64,000 nt of DNA from Marinitoga sp. 1197 (GTDB lineage Bacteria > Thermotogota > Thermotogae > Petrotogales > Petrotogaceae): positions 1 to 64,000 of the forward strand of contig NZ_AZAY01000034.1 of the NCBI RefSeq assembly GCF_001021165.1. The letters are read 5' to 3'. Of the stretch, positions 27,519 through 36,138 are shown one piece after another. The notes under the pieces are model-generated. The model searched no databases and had not been told where the DNA came from. It worked only from the letters and a program-made list of their open reading frames with translations. A program made the translations under genes and the position numbers. Each line of letters opens with the position of its first letter. Position 1 is the first letter of the stretch.

Positions 27519-28522
27519 TGGAACCTATAATTTTTTCAATAGAAACATCATGCGATGAAACGGCAGTAGCAATATTAAAAGGAAAAAATAAAGTTTTATC
27601 AAATCTTGTTGTATCTCAAATTGATATACATAAAATTTTTGGAGGAGTTGTTCCAGAAATTGCTTCACGAAAACATTTAAATTATTTAAATCAGTTAACT
27701 AAAAAAGCATTTGAAGAAGCAGAAATAGAGCCTGATAAAATATCTGCAGTAGCTGTTACATATGGCCCCGGATTAGTCGGGGCTTTGCTTATAGGTTTAA
27801 ATTTTGCAAAGGGGCTTGCTTTAAATTTAAATAAGCCATTAATAGGCGTTAATCATTTATATGGGCATATTTATGCAAATTTTATAGCTTTTCCAGAATT
27901 GAAGCCGCCTTTTTTAATTCTTCTGGTATCAGGTGGTCATACAATGATATTATTAGCAAAAGATTATTTGCATTTTGAAATTATAGGACAAACTATAGAT
28001 GATGCAGCTGGTGAAGCTTTTGATAAGGTAGCTCGAATGTTGAAGCTTGGCTATCCAGGTGGCCCAAAAATTGATGAACTCGCTAAAAACGGAAAGCCTG
28101 TATATGATTTTCCAAAACCATTGTATAATAAAGGTTATGATTTTTCATTTAGCGGATTGAAGACATCGTTATTATATTTTATAAAACAAAATAAAAATTT
28201 TAAAATAGAGGATGTTGCAGCATCTTTTCAAAAATCATTAATTGATACGCTTATACATAAAACAATTAAAGCTTCAAAAGAGTTTAAAATAAATGATATT
28301 ATAATTGCTGGTGGAGTTGCCGCGAATAGTTATTTAAGAGAAAAAATAAAAACAGAAAAAGAAAAAAGTAAAAAATTGAATATATACTTTCCTCCATTAA
28401 ATTTGTGTACGGACAATGCATTAATGATAGCAAGAGCTGGATATGAAAAATATATAAGAAATAAATTTGCAGATTTAAATTTAGATGCAATTCCGAATTT
28501 GGGGTTGAAAGATATATGTTAA
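27518..28522 (+). CDS. tsaD: tRNA N6-threonylcarbamoyladenosine synthase subunit TsaD
   Basis: The 334-residue ASKHA-fold protein has the Kae1/TsaD motifs: IETSCDETAVAI (about 7-18), metal-binding VPEIASRKHL (about 45-54), GVNHLYGHIYA (the HxxxH, about 107-117), LVSGGHTMIL (about 132), and IIAGGVAANSYLR (about 264). It completes t6A37 in tRNAs reading ANN codons, together with TsaB, TsaC and TsaE, none of which is here. It is overlapped by the dus gene, so two tRNA modification genes are coupled. Confidence 0.95.
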   Translation: MEPIIFSIETSCDETAVAILKGKNKVLSNLVVSQIDIHKIFGGVVPEIASRKHLNYLNQLTKKAFEEAEIEPDKISAVAVTYGPGLVGALLIGLNFAKGLALNLNKPLIGVNHLYGHIYANFIAFPELKPPFLILLVSGGHTMILLAKDYLHFEIIGQTIDDAAGEAFDKVARMLKLGYPGGPKIDELAKNGKPVYDFPKPLYNKGYDFSFSGLKTSLLYFIKQNKNFKIEDVAASFQKSLIDTLIHKTIKASKEFKINDIIIAGGVAANSYLREKIKTEKEKSKKLNIYFPPLNLCTDNALMIARAGYEKYIRNKFADLNLDAIPNLGLKDIC

Positions 28523-29409
28523 TTGGAAAAGTTGGTCTGGCCCCTATGGCGGATTATACAGATTTTGCATATAGGGAAATTTGCAGAAAATATGGTGCAG
28601 AATTTACATTTACTGAGATGATTAGTGTAGAAGCTCTTATCAGAAATAAACAGGAAAGTTTTCAAATGTTACCGAAAAAAAATGAAAAAAATATTGGTAT
28701 ACAGTTATTTGGTTCTAATATTGAAAACTTTGTCAAAGCTGGACAAATGGTCCAACATTCTGGAAATTGGATAGACGTCAATGCAGGATGTCCTGTAAAA
28801 AAAGTGGTAAAAAAGGGTGCTGGATCAGCGCTTTTAAAAGATTTAGATAAATTAGGTGAGATAATAAAAAAATTAAAGGAAAGTGTGAATATTCCTGTTG
28901 GAATTAAAGTTAGATTAGGTTTTGATGAAGATATAGCTGAAAAAATTATAGAAGTTGTACAGAAAAATAAAGCAGATTATGTCATTGTTCATGCTAGAAC
29001 ACAAAAACAGCTATATTCTGGAAAAGCAAATTGGAAAAGATTTAAAGATTTAAAACGAGTATGTGAAATTCCTCTTGGTGCCAGCGGGGATATATACACT
29101 TATGAGGATGTTAAAATATTAATGGAAAAATTTGGAGTAGATTTTGTTGTAATTGCGAGAGGAAGTATAGGAAATCCTTGGATATTTTCAAACCAAAAAC
29201 CGGACATAGAAGAATTAAAAGATATTATATTAAAACATATTTCAATAATGATTGATGAATATGGTGAAAAAAAAGCAATAAGAAAATTTAAAAAAATTTT
29301 TATTGGTTATACAAAAGGAATGAAAAATGCTCGTGAAATACGGAAACAAGTACCGCATATAAACACATATTGCGATTTAAAAAGGGTAATTGATATGTAT
29401 ATTTTTTGA
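28516..29409 (+). CDS. tRNA-dihydrouridine synthase
   Basis: The 297-residue flavoenzyme reduces uridine in tRNA. It begins APMADYTDFAYR. It has VNAGCPVKKVVKKGAGSALL with the catalytic cysteine (about 92), and KVRLGF, VIVHARTQKQLY and the FMN phosphate site FVVIARGSIGNPW. It resembles the DusB group but is short, and the exact target position cannot be told. Its ATG lies inside the tsaD end (7-base overlap). A terminator follows at 29531. Confidence 0.9.
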   Translation: MLIGKVGLAPMADYTDFAYREICRKYGAEFTFTEMISVEALIRNKQESFQMLPKKNEKNIGIQLFGSNIENFVKAGQMVQHSGNWIDVNAGCPVKKVVKKGAGSALLKDLDKLGEIIKKLKESVNIPVGIKVRLGFDEDIAEKIIEVVQKNKADYVIVHARTQKQLYSGKANWKRFKDLKRVCEIPLGASGDIYTYEDVKILMEKFGVDFVVIARGSIGNPWIFSNQKPDIEELKDIILKHISIMIDEYGEKKAIRKFKKIFIGYTKGMKNAREIRKQVPHINTYCDLKRVIDMYIF

Positions 29410-29530
29410 GAAAGTTTTAAGATAACAGTTTAATATTATTATTTAATGAATTTTTAAAGTATAATAAAAATGCAAAAGTATCATTTGCGTAAATACATTT
29501 ACAAAATAGAATATATATTTTTTAGTAAAT

Positions 29531-29556
29531 TGCCGGATAATTCCGGCATTTTTTTG
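29531..29556 (+). terminator. Terminator of the clpX-tsaD-dus operon
   Basis: TGCCGGA/TCCGGCA with a TAAT loop (29531-29548) is followed by eight T. Confidence 0.88.
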
Positions 29557-30044
29557 ATGAAAGGTAAATATGATATAATTTCATACCTTTAAACAAAAGA
29601 TCAGTAATAAGAAGGTAAATAATATTAATATCAAAAGATTTTCTAAACATAGAAAAAGTAGATTCATCAGGAACATAATTTCTAATAGGATCAAAACCAA
29701 TAGCTTGGGCTAAATAAGGATTAGAATAAAGTTCATCAATAAGATCAGAAGTAGAATTAAGATTTTTAATAATTTTAATTAAAATAGCTTTAATCATAGA
29801 AACAGGAGAATAACCAGTTCTACCAACACCAGAAACATTGCTTCGCAAAAGTTAAGAATAAAAATTATAAATTAAAGAAAATTAAATTAAATCATTCTGC
29901 TTGTGCAGCATGATTTAAAATTTCAGGAACAAGAGACCAGTCAATATAATCAAAAATGGTAAGGATATAAGCAAAAGAAGAATTAGATTTCATATATTCA
30001 TCATAGACAAAATCGAGATAAAATTGTTTAGGATTATTACTTAT
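29557..30044 (-). pseudogene. Transposase N-terminal remnant (IS1182/IS4-like), interrupted by a repeat
   Basis: On the minus strand, a frame after GGGGAGGTC (about 30050-30057) reads SNNPKQFYLDFVYDEYMKSN, then IFDYIDWSLVPEIL. It resumes after an inserted repeat as GVGRTGYSPVSMIKAILIK and SNPYLAQAIGFDP. This is the N-terminal domain of a common transposase family. The start codon position has ATA, the frame is broken by the repeat at 29838-29916, and the gene is cut off near 29575, with no catalytic domain. The strand order suggests insertion downstream of dus. Confidence 0.65.
29838..29916. repeat. Small repeat unit, copy 1 (two hairpins joined by AT-rich spacer)
   Basis: The unit begins with the triloop hairpin TTGC-TTC-GCAA (29838-29848), continues with about 40 bases of A/T, and ends with ATCATTCTGC-TTGT-GCAGCATGAT (29891-29914). 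A homologous unit lies at 31563-31652. Both copies sit inside minus-strand transposase remnants, which suggests a MITE-like inserted element. Confidence 0.5.
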
Positions 30045-30224
30045 GGTTTGACCTCCCCTGTAAAAGTGTATAGTTTAATTTTACCGAATTAAACGATAAT
30101 TTAACTAATTATATTATACACCAGGGAGGCAAACCTCTTAAAAAGATAATATGAAAGTATTGTAAACAATAGGGTTTTAGATTTTTTGAAGATGGTATAT
30201 AATTTCACTGTAGGAGATGAAAAA

Positions 30225-30870
30225 ATGAAAAAATTGAAACGATTGCCAATAGGAGACAGTGATTTTAAAACAGTAATAGAAGATAATGCATACTATATAG
30301 ATAAAAGCATGTTAACAAAAGAAATAATAACAGGGGGTAGAGTAATACTAATAACCCGGCCAAGGAGATTTGGAAAAACATTAAACATGAGCATGTTAAA
30401 ATACTTCTTCAGAAACGATCAAGATAACAAACATCTATATAAAAACTTAAAAATATACAAAGAAAAAGAGATAATAGAAAAGTATTTAATAAATTTCCTG
30501 TAATTTATTTAGCATTTAAAGATGCAAAAAAAGAAGAACAATTATCAATGAAAATAGAAATAAAAAGTTTAATAAGAAATTTATATTCCGAACATCTATA
30601 TTTAATAAATAGCGAAAAACTCAACGAATTAGAAAAAAATATATAAGACAAATATTAGAATTAGAAGAAATAAAAGGATATACATAAAATAGCAAAAGAA
30701 GATACATTATTTGAAATGGCATTAAAAAAACTATCGCAATACCTCTACAAACATTACGGCAAAAAAGCGATATTATTAATAGACGAATACGACACACCAA
30801 TACAGCAATCATATTTAAAAGGATATTATAAAAAATTTATAATATTCATAGGTAATATATTGGGCGGCTT
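30225..30870 (+). pseudogene. AAA-ATPase-like gene, degraded 5' half
   Basis: The gene starts well: a GGAG site, ATG 30225, KKLKRLPIGDSDFKTVIEDN, and a P-loop-like TRPRRFGKTLNMSML typical of AAA-ATPase-like (PF09820-type) proteins. A frameshift near 30495 shifts it to another frame (FPVIYLAFKDAKKEEQ). Stops and a further shift follow near 30640-30690. The Walker B ILLIDEYDTPI is still readable near 30775-30807, and the sequence ends near 30870. It lacks the nuclease-like half seen at 182-1111. This is clearly dead. Confidence 0.75.
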
Positions 30871-30961
30871 GACCTCCAAAAATTAGACAAAAAATAAGAA
30901 AAACTCATTTTTTCACAGAAATAACCATATAAAATAAAAAAAGTAAAAAAAAGGAAAGTCG

Positions 30962-30980
30962 TTTTTGACTTCGTCAAAAA
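30962..30980. repeat. Triloop hairpin
   Basis: TTTTTGAC-TTC-GTCAAAAA, a perfect 8-bp stem. Confidence 0.6.
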
Positions 30981-31041
30981 AATTATCATTAAAAAGATAA
31001 AAAACGAAATCAGAAGTAAGATACTTTAAAGACCTTTTGCA

Positions 31042-31058
31042 GCTTTTCTTCGAAAAGC
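31042..31058. repeat. Triloop hairpin, one of an inverted pair
   Basis: GCTTTTC-TTC-GAAAAGC, a perfect 7-bp stem. It is the exact reverse complement of the hairpin at 31277-31293. Confidence 0.6.
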
Positions 31059-31276
31059 GAAAAAATAAAATAGTATAATAAATAGATATTACTTATAAAC
31101 AGACTATATAGTTATTTTAAAATATGAATAGCATTAAAAATTATTATAAAAATCAAAATTATTTTTTTGTGAAGCAAAAATGATTATAAAAATAAATATA
31201 GGAAATATAATAATTATAAACATCATCGATATCGTTAAAAGAAATATATTCAACAAATTCTCTTTGAACATAAACA

Positions 31277-31293
31277 GCTTTTCGAAGAAAAGC
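31277..31293. repeat. Triloop hairpin, partner of 31042-31058
   Basis: GCTTTTC-GAA-GAAAAGC. The two copies, inverted, bracket about 220 bases of AT-rich DNA. Confidence 0.6.
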
Positions 31294-31336
31294 GAGTTTA
31301 TGGAATATAATTATTAAAATAAAAAAATCAAAATAC

Positions 31337-31355
31337 CATGATGCAAAGCATCATG
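31337..31355. repeat. Triloop hairpin
   Basis: CATGATGC-AAA-GCATCATG, a perfect 8-bp stem. Confidence 0.6.
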
Positions 31356-31562
31356 TAATAAGCAGTAAATCTCCAATAAAAGTTACTTTCTTTGTTGTTG
31401 TCGTTTTTTTTCAAAAAATTAATTTCATCCTCTTGCATTTTAATAAGAAGCTCTTTTTCAAGAAGAAGACAATCATAACGATTGTTCATAATATTTAAGT
31501 TTTTTCTCTAAAGCAACAGAATCATTAGTATTATTTGAATTAGACTTAATAATACCAAAGCA

Positions 31563-31652
31563 TTTTGCTTCGCAAAAACAAATAAGAAAAATAAACATAA
31601 AAATATATATAAAAATTTATAAAATAAAAAATCATACAGCTTGCGCAGCATG
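31563..31652. repeat. Small repeat unit, copy 2
   Basis: It begins TTTTGC-TTC-GCAAAA (31563-31577), has an AT-rich spacer, and ends in an imperfect AATCATACAGC/GCAGCATGATT hairpin. The order and orientation match copy 1 at 29838-29916, with a longer spacer. Confidence 0.5.
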
Positions 31653-31832
31653 ATTTAGAAATATCAGAAATCATAGAACTAGGACGACCTTTTTTTGAAT
31701 GAAACACATTATCGTCATATGTAAATGGTAAAATAAAAAAGAACAAAAAGAGGAAAATAAAAATGAACAAAAATGTACAAAGAAGATAAAGAAATAATGG
31801 TATCCTTCTTTTTTGAAAGGAGGATACCAAAG

Positions 31833-31976
31833 ATGGAGAAAGTAAAACAACAACTAGAAATAATAAGGATGATGGGAATGAAACCAAATTTTTCTGAATT
31901 AGGTCTGACCCCGGAATTTAGAGAAAAAATAGGAAAATTTCATTTCTTTACACGAATGAAAAAAATCAAATGGTGA
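31833..31976 (+). pseudogene. Transposase-type HTH remnant
   Basis: After AAAGGAGG the frame reads MEKVKQQLEIIRMMGMKPNF then SELGLTPEF, and stops after 47 codons. The opening resembles the N-terminal helix-turn-helix of IS21-type (IstA) transposases, but it is cut before any catalytic domain. It could instead be a random short frame. Confidence 0.35.
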
Positions 31977-31994
31977 TTAAATTTTTTTCTGTTT

Positions 31995-32003
31995 ATGCTA
32001 TAA
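31995..32003 (+). promoter_or_regulatory. Extended -10 promoter of the ATPase/TOPRIM pair
   Basis: TGCTATAAT is an extended -10 box with a perfect TATAAT, about 30 bases before the first gene. The same 13 bases (TTTATGCTATAAT) precede the broken ATPase gene at 63420. Confidence 0.6.
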
Positions 32004-32034
32004 TTAAGACAAAGCATATGTTTCGTAAAAGGGG

Positions 32035-33156
32035 ATGAGTAATTTGAAAGATCAAAAATTTAAGAAGATTGAAATTAGAAATTATAGAGGAATTGAAAAA
32101 TTAATTATTGATGATTTAGCAGATATTAATATAATATTTGGAAGTAATAATTCAGGAAAGACTTCTATGCTTGAAGCAATATTTGCACATTCAGCAGGGC
32201 TAAATCTTGGAGCTTTCTTTAATGTCATTTTTCCCAAACGGCAGAGTGGGAATTTTTCAGGAACTTATGATTTCGGTGAAAATATATTAAGCCTTTTTTA
32301 TAACTATTTTGAAATGTTTAAAAAAAATAATACTTTAAGGTTTGAAATATTTTCAACTTATAATAATAAAATGGAAAATAAAACTTTTTTTGAGTTCAAA
32401 TATTCTACATTACTTTCACCTTTTTTTGGGGAACAATTTGAGGAGAAAAATTTGAAAGTAGATGAAAATGTATTGAACAAATCCTTTTTTGGTAAGATGA
32501 CAATTGATTTAGTTAATGAGAATGGAAATATTAAAAAGAGCTTTAATATTGTTCTTCCACCTCAATATGAAAACGCTGAAATTTTAAAATCTGCAGTATA
32601 TCATGATATTTTAAATCATAGAGAACCTCTTAGTGAAGTGAAAATATATGGTGTCCTTAAAAGATTTAATAAACTTTTTGAATTTGTTGATAAGATGAAA
32701 GAAATTTTTCCATCTATTAAAAATATTGACAATATTCCTTTACCTGATGGGACATCTAAAATTTATGTAGATATAGGAAATGAAAAGATTCCACTTTCTT
32801 TGTTTGGAGATGGCTTTAGAAGATTATATTATTTATTAGGAAATATGGTTATGTATCAAAATTCCATACATTTAATAGAAGAAATTGATTCGATGTTTCA
32901 TCCGGAATCTATACCAATTTTAGCAAAAACGCTTAATGATTATTGTATGGAATATAAAAATCAATTGTTCATAACATCGCACAATCAGGAATTTATAGAA
33001 GTATTTTTATCTTCATTAAAAGATAAAGAAGAAATATTAAAGAATAATATAAGAGTTTTTACTCTAAAGGAATATGAAGGTAAGTTAAAAATATTAAAAT
33101 TAAATGGAGTTGAGGCACTTAGAAATATTAAAGAATTTCATCTGGAGTTGAGATGA
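32035..33156 (+). CDS. OLD/RecF-like AAA ATPase, putative defence protein
   Basis: The 373-residue protein has the SMC-like ATPase layout of the OLD/AAA_15/AAA_21 group. An N-terminal IEIRNYRGIEKLIIDDL strand pair precedes Walker A FGSNNSGKTSMLEAIF (about 38-53). Then come a long variable middle, a signature-like LFGDGFRRLYYLLG (about 261-274), Walker B IHLIEEIDSMFHPES (about 283-297) and a switch histidine in FITSHNQEF (about 317). It has no TOPRIM domain of its own; the next gene, overlapping by 4 bases, appears to supply it. ATG 32035 abuts AAAAGGGG; TTG 32044 would give better spacing, so the start is uncertain by three codons. A phage-defence role is inference from family and setting. 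Confidence 0.72.
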   Translation: MSNLKDQKFKKIEIRNYRGIEKLIIDDLADINIIFGSNNSGKTSMLEAIFAHSAGLNLGAFFNVIFPKRQSGNFSGTYDFGENILSLFYNYFEMFKKNNTLRFEIFSTYNNKMENKTFFEFKYSTLLSPFFGEQFEEKNLKVDENVLNKSFFGKMTIDLVNENGNIKKSFNIVLPPQYENAEILKSAVYHDILNHREPLSEVKIYGVLKRFNKLFEFVDKMKEIFPSIKNIDNIPLPDGTSKIYVDIGNEKIPLSLFGDGFRRLYYLLGNMVMYQNSIHLIEEIDSMFHPESIPILAKTLNDYCMEYKNQLFITSHNQEFIEVFLSSLKDKEEILKNNIRVFTLKEYEGKLKILKLNGVEALRNIKEFHLELR

Positions 33157-33857
33157 TGAATATACTTATAATTTGTGAGGGAAATACAGATAAACATCTT
33201 ATAGGTTTTCATTTAGAAAAGAAAGAAAATTATAAATATCAAAAAAGGTCTGAATTTTTTACAATCCAATTAGAGAAAAATCAATTTCAGATTAATTTGT
33301 CGAATCAAGAAAATAATATTACAATAGTTTCTGTGGGTGGAAAAACAAGAATTTTTAGTTTTTTTGAAAAAGTAAAAGAATATATATCTCAAGTTAGAGA
33401 TAAACAAAAGTTAATTAATAAAATAGTTATTATGATTGATAGAGATGAGGATTCGGAGAGAGATTTGCTAAATATGTTTAATAACAAGATTAGCAATATT
33501 AATACATGGGAAAAAATGAGTATTTCTAATCAAATGTTTGATGAAGTAGATGTAGATTTTTTTCTTCTTGTCATTCCACCTGAATCGAATGGAGCAATGG
33601 AAAGATTTGTGATAAATTCTTTGAAAGATAAATATGATTATATTGTTGATGAATTAGAAGTTTGTGTAGATAATATAAGTAAAAAAAATAAAGAATTTCG
33701 TAATAATGAAAGACTTAAAGATAAAGCGAAACTTGGATGTGTTTTGTCGATTTTGTCTCCAGAATGGAGCCTTGACAAATTGACTGAAAAAATGAAACAG
33801 ATAAATTGGGAAGAACTTGATAAGTTTAATAGAGTATATTCGAAAATATTTAAATAA
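33153..33857 (+). CDS. TOPRIM-like partner of the OLD-like ATPase
   Basis: The 234-residue protein begins MNILIICEGNTDKHLI, a strand ending in an acidic residue and glycine as in TOPRIM domains. It later has NKIVIMIDRDEDSE (about 89-102), which fits the DxD-type metal motif. Then comes FFLLVIPPESNGAMERFVI (about 131-149), with a glutamate in the position typical of DUF3226/DUF4435-like proteins. A TOPRIM nuclease next to an OLD-type ATPase recalls split OLD systems and the AriA/AriB pair of PARIS. It overlaps the ATPase gene by 4 bases, so the two form one unit. I cannot assign the exact subfamily. Confidence 0.62.
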   Translation: MMNILIICEGNTDKHLIGFHLEKKENYKYQKRSEFFTIQLEKNQFQINLSNQENNITIVSVGGKTRIFSFFEKVKEYISQVRDKQKLINKIVIMIDRDEDSERDLLNMFNNKISNINTWEKMSISNQMFDEVDVDFFLLVIPPESNGAMERFVINSLKDKYDYIVDELEVCVDNISKKNKEFRNNERLKDKAKLGCVLSILSPEWSLDKLTEKMKQINWEELDKFNRVYSKIFK

Positions 33858-34185
33858 AAAGATTGAAAAAATACGGTTCGCTTTCTGTCACTCAATTAAG
33901 TAAAATTACATATATGGATGAGAAATATATTAATACCGATCATGATGAAATTATTTTATAAAAAATTATTATATCACCATAAAAAAATGAGATGGATAAA
34001 ATAAATCAAAGTAAAGATATCTGCATTGCCCAGGGGGTGAAGCCGGGCTGGCTGAAGGATAGTTGATAATATATTCAAATGTAATAGAGGATTTTGAATA
34101 TATTTTAGAAGAAACATAAGGTTTATAAAAATAAATTTTGAAAGTCCATCAAAAATATAAAATAACTATAAATCAGTAAAAAGGG
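33858..34185. other. Gap with ATPase/nuclease-gene debris
   Basis: It contains no intact gene. 33860-34015 is AT-rich without recognised features. 34020-34058 is a short patch much richer in G and C than its surroundings. 34048-34165 is a pseudogene remnant listed separately. Confidence 0.5.
34048..34165 (+). pseudogene. 3'-terminal remnant of the AAA-ATPase/PD-(D/E)XK gene family
   Basis: The stretch TTGATAATATATTCAAATGT, then a segment coding for IEDFEYILEE, then AAAGTCCATCAAAAATAT aligns by eye with 970-1078, the end of the copy at 182-1111. It includes stops and a deletion. It may be the far end of the same element whose 5' half lies at 30225-30870. Confidence 0.6.
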
Positions 34186-34956
34186 GTGATTGAATTAAAA
34201 TTCGGTATTGTACAATATCCAAAAAAAATAAGTTTGTCAGAAAAAATATATAATAAATATTTCACATATATGGATATACATGCGATATATGAAGGAATCA
34301 ATATTAAACCAGAAGATTTTGATAAAAAAATAAATACAATAATATCAAATTATTATGGGCTTAACATTACAATTCCTTATAAAGAAAAAATTTTTAAATA
34401 TATAAATCCATCTGATGATGCAACATTTCTTGGTGCAGTAAATACAATATATAACAATAGAGGATATAATACAGACTGGGTAGGTTTTTTAAATTCCATA
34501 AAAAATGAAGATTTAAATGGAAATATACTCGTTTTGGGTGCAGGAGGAGCATCTAAGGCTGTTTTATATGGTTTATATAAGCTTGGAATAGATAGATTAG
34601 TTTTGATAAATAGAACGTATGAAAAGGCTATAAAATTAAAAAAATTATTTGATAAAAAAATAAATATAAGAGTTAAGCCTTTTGATAAATTAAATGATGA
34701 AATATATAAAACATCTATATTTATAAACACCACATCAATAGGAATGTTCGGAGAGAGTATTCCTATTGATTTAAATAAAAATTTAAAGCTTGTATATGAT
34801 GTGATATATATTCATACGCCTCTTCAAAAAGTTTTTGAAAAAGCGCAAATAAAGGTTATAAATGGGAGAAAAATGTGGTATTATCAGGCAATAGAAAATT
34901 TAAAAATATGGGGTTTATATAATAAAGAAATTTTTGATTTAATTTTTAATTTTTAA
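34186..34956 (+). CDS. aroE: Shikimate dehydrogenase
   Basis: The 256-residue enzyme reduces 3-dehydroshikimate with NADPH. Motifs: LNITIPYKEKIF with the catalytic lysine (about 60-71), LGAVNTIY (about 82), YNTDWVGFL (about 95), Rossmann LVLGAGGASKAVLYGL (about 113-128), the cofactor loop NRTYEKA, and a late INGRKMWYYQA. The GTG start has little spacing from AAAAAGGGG; no better start was found. It is convergent with the MFS gene, with an 18-base overlap. It stands apart from other aro genes. Confidence 0.85.
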   Translation: MIELKFGIVQYPKKISLSEKIYNKYFTYMDIHAIYEGINIKPEDFDKKINTIISNYYGLNITIPYKEKIFKYINPSDDATFLGAVNTIYNNRGYNTDWVGFLNSIKNEDLNGNILVLGAGGASKAVLYGLYKLGIDRLVLINRTYEKAIKLKKLFDKKINIRVKPFDKLNDEIYKTSIFINTTSIGMFGESIPIDLNKNLKLVYDVIYIHTPLQKVFEKAQIKVINGRKMWYYQAIENLKIWGLYNKEIFDLIFNF

Positions 34957-36069
34957 TATTCCTGAAGATATAATTAATACAAAAATCATGGAAATAATTG
35001 GGACTATATAACCATATATTATTGAATAGTCTCCTAAGAATCCCATAAAAGGGACTATTACTGCAGCTCCAATGCCTATACTTAAAGAAACCATACCTGA
35101 AATCAGCCCAACCTCTCTATGAGATAAATTTGCATTTAAATATTTCTGTGTTGCAGGAAAAATTGGCCCCAATAAAAATCCAAGTAGTGAGAAAAAATAA
35201 GGAGAATATTTTCCGGAAATAAAAATTAATATTAAGTCGATTATAGAAAATAAAACAAATAATACCGTTATTTTCATTTCCAATTTTTTATATAATCTAT
35301 CCGTAATTAATCTTCCAAAGGTAAATGTTATCCAGAAAAAGCTTATGAAAATAGAAGCTTGTTCTTTTGAAAAATGAAAGTAATCATTAAATAAATTTGC
35401 TCCCCAGTTTATAACCCCGATTTCTGTGCCTGAATACAATGTGAATATCAATAGCATATAAATAATAAATTTTCTTCCCAGTATATCAATTGCTTCAGTT
35501 AATTTAAAAGCTTTATATTTAACATTTTCTGGAACTTTTTTCACCAGCATAAAAATTTCTATAAGTATTGATATTAATAGATAAAAAATAAAAGGTATTT
35601 TATAATTCATATTATTTTTTAAAACATAGGATATAAAAAGAGGACCAGAAATTCCTCCAAAACCAAAAAAAGCATGAAACATACCATATTTTTGATATTT
35701 TTCATCGAGATGATCAAACATTGAAATTAATGCTAGGATACTTTGCCCCATAGCAGCTCCTAAAAAAAACATTGATAATATAAGAATATATGCATTATTT
35801 GAAAAAATGAATAATGCTGTTCCTAAAACTTCAAATCCCACCCCTATAACAAGACTGCTTCTGAGTCCCAATATAGCAATAATAAATGCGCCAAAAAATG
35901 AAATTATCATATTACCAACAGTTCTGGAAAAAGGAATAAAGGAAGAAATTCCAACGGACATATTAAAACTTTCCTGTAATGTTGTCATTAAAGGTGGAAT
36001 TGAATTAACGATTATGGATAATAAAAAAATGTTAATAAAAATAAATATTTGCAATTTTTTTTGTGTCAT
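34939..36069 (-). CDS. MFS transporter
   Basis: The 376-residue protein has about 12 hydrophobic segments and the major facilitator pattern. FFWITFTFGRLITDRLYKKL (about 244-263) serves as the loop motif of the second half, and a GLISGMVSLSIGIGAAVIV stretch follows. The first half carries MFFLGAAMGQSIL. The substrate cannot be told; sugar or drug carriers of the FucP/Bcr kind are possible. A GGAGGTTG site precedes the ATG. It is divergent from the lipoprotein gene at 36139. Confidence 0.75.
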   Translation of the reverse strand: MTQKKLQIFIFINIFLLSIIVNSIPPLMTTLQESFNMSVGISSFIPFSRTVGNMIISFFGAFIIAILGLRSSLVIGVGFEVLGTALFIFSNNAYILILSMFFLGAAMGQSILALISMFDHLDEKYQKYGMFHAFFGFGGISGPLFISYVLKNNMNYKIPFIFYLLISILIEIFMLVKKVPENVKYKAFKLTEAIDILGRKFIIYMLLIFTLYSGTEIGVINWGANLFNDYFHFSKEQASIFISFFWITFTFGRLITDRLYKKLEMKITVLFVLFSIIDLILIFISGKYSPYFFSLLGFLLGPIFPATQKYLNANLSHREVGLISGMVSLSIGIGAAVIVPFMGFLGDYSIIYGYIVPIISMIFVLIISSGILKIKN

Positions 36070-36138
36070 TTCAACCTCCTTTTAAAAATTAAATTTTTAT
36101 TGTATAATATTATAGCAGATAAATGTTGGAGGTGCAAT

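Larger units (their letters stand above)
30871..31832. other. Decayed insertion-sequence debris with many hairpins
   Basis: No intact gene is present. Near 31380-31740, the minus strand shows pieces like an IS3 OrfA: SKKGRPSSMISDIS, NTNDSVALEKKLKYY, LLLEKELLIKMQEDEINFLK, in shifting frames and split by a repeat unit. The rest is AT-rich sequence carrying separate short hairpins, listed individually. The matching OrfA start may be like that at 1-105. Confidence 0.5.

Noticed and set aside
29522-29848. Intact 108-residue transposase gene
   Set aside because: The frame begins at a TTG inside the inserted repeat and ends in the dus terminator; it is a fragment without catalytic residues.
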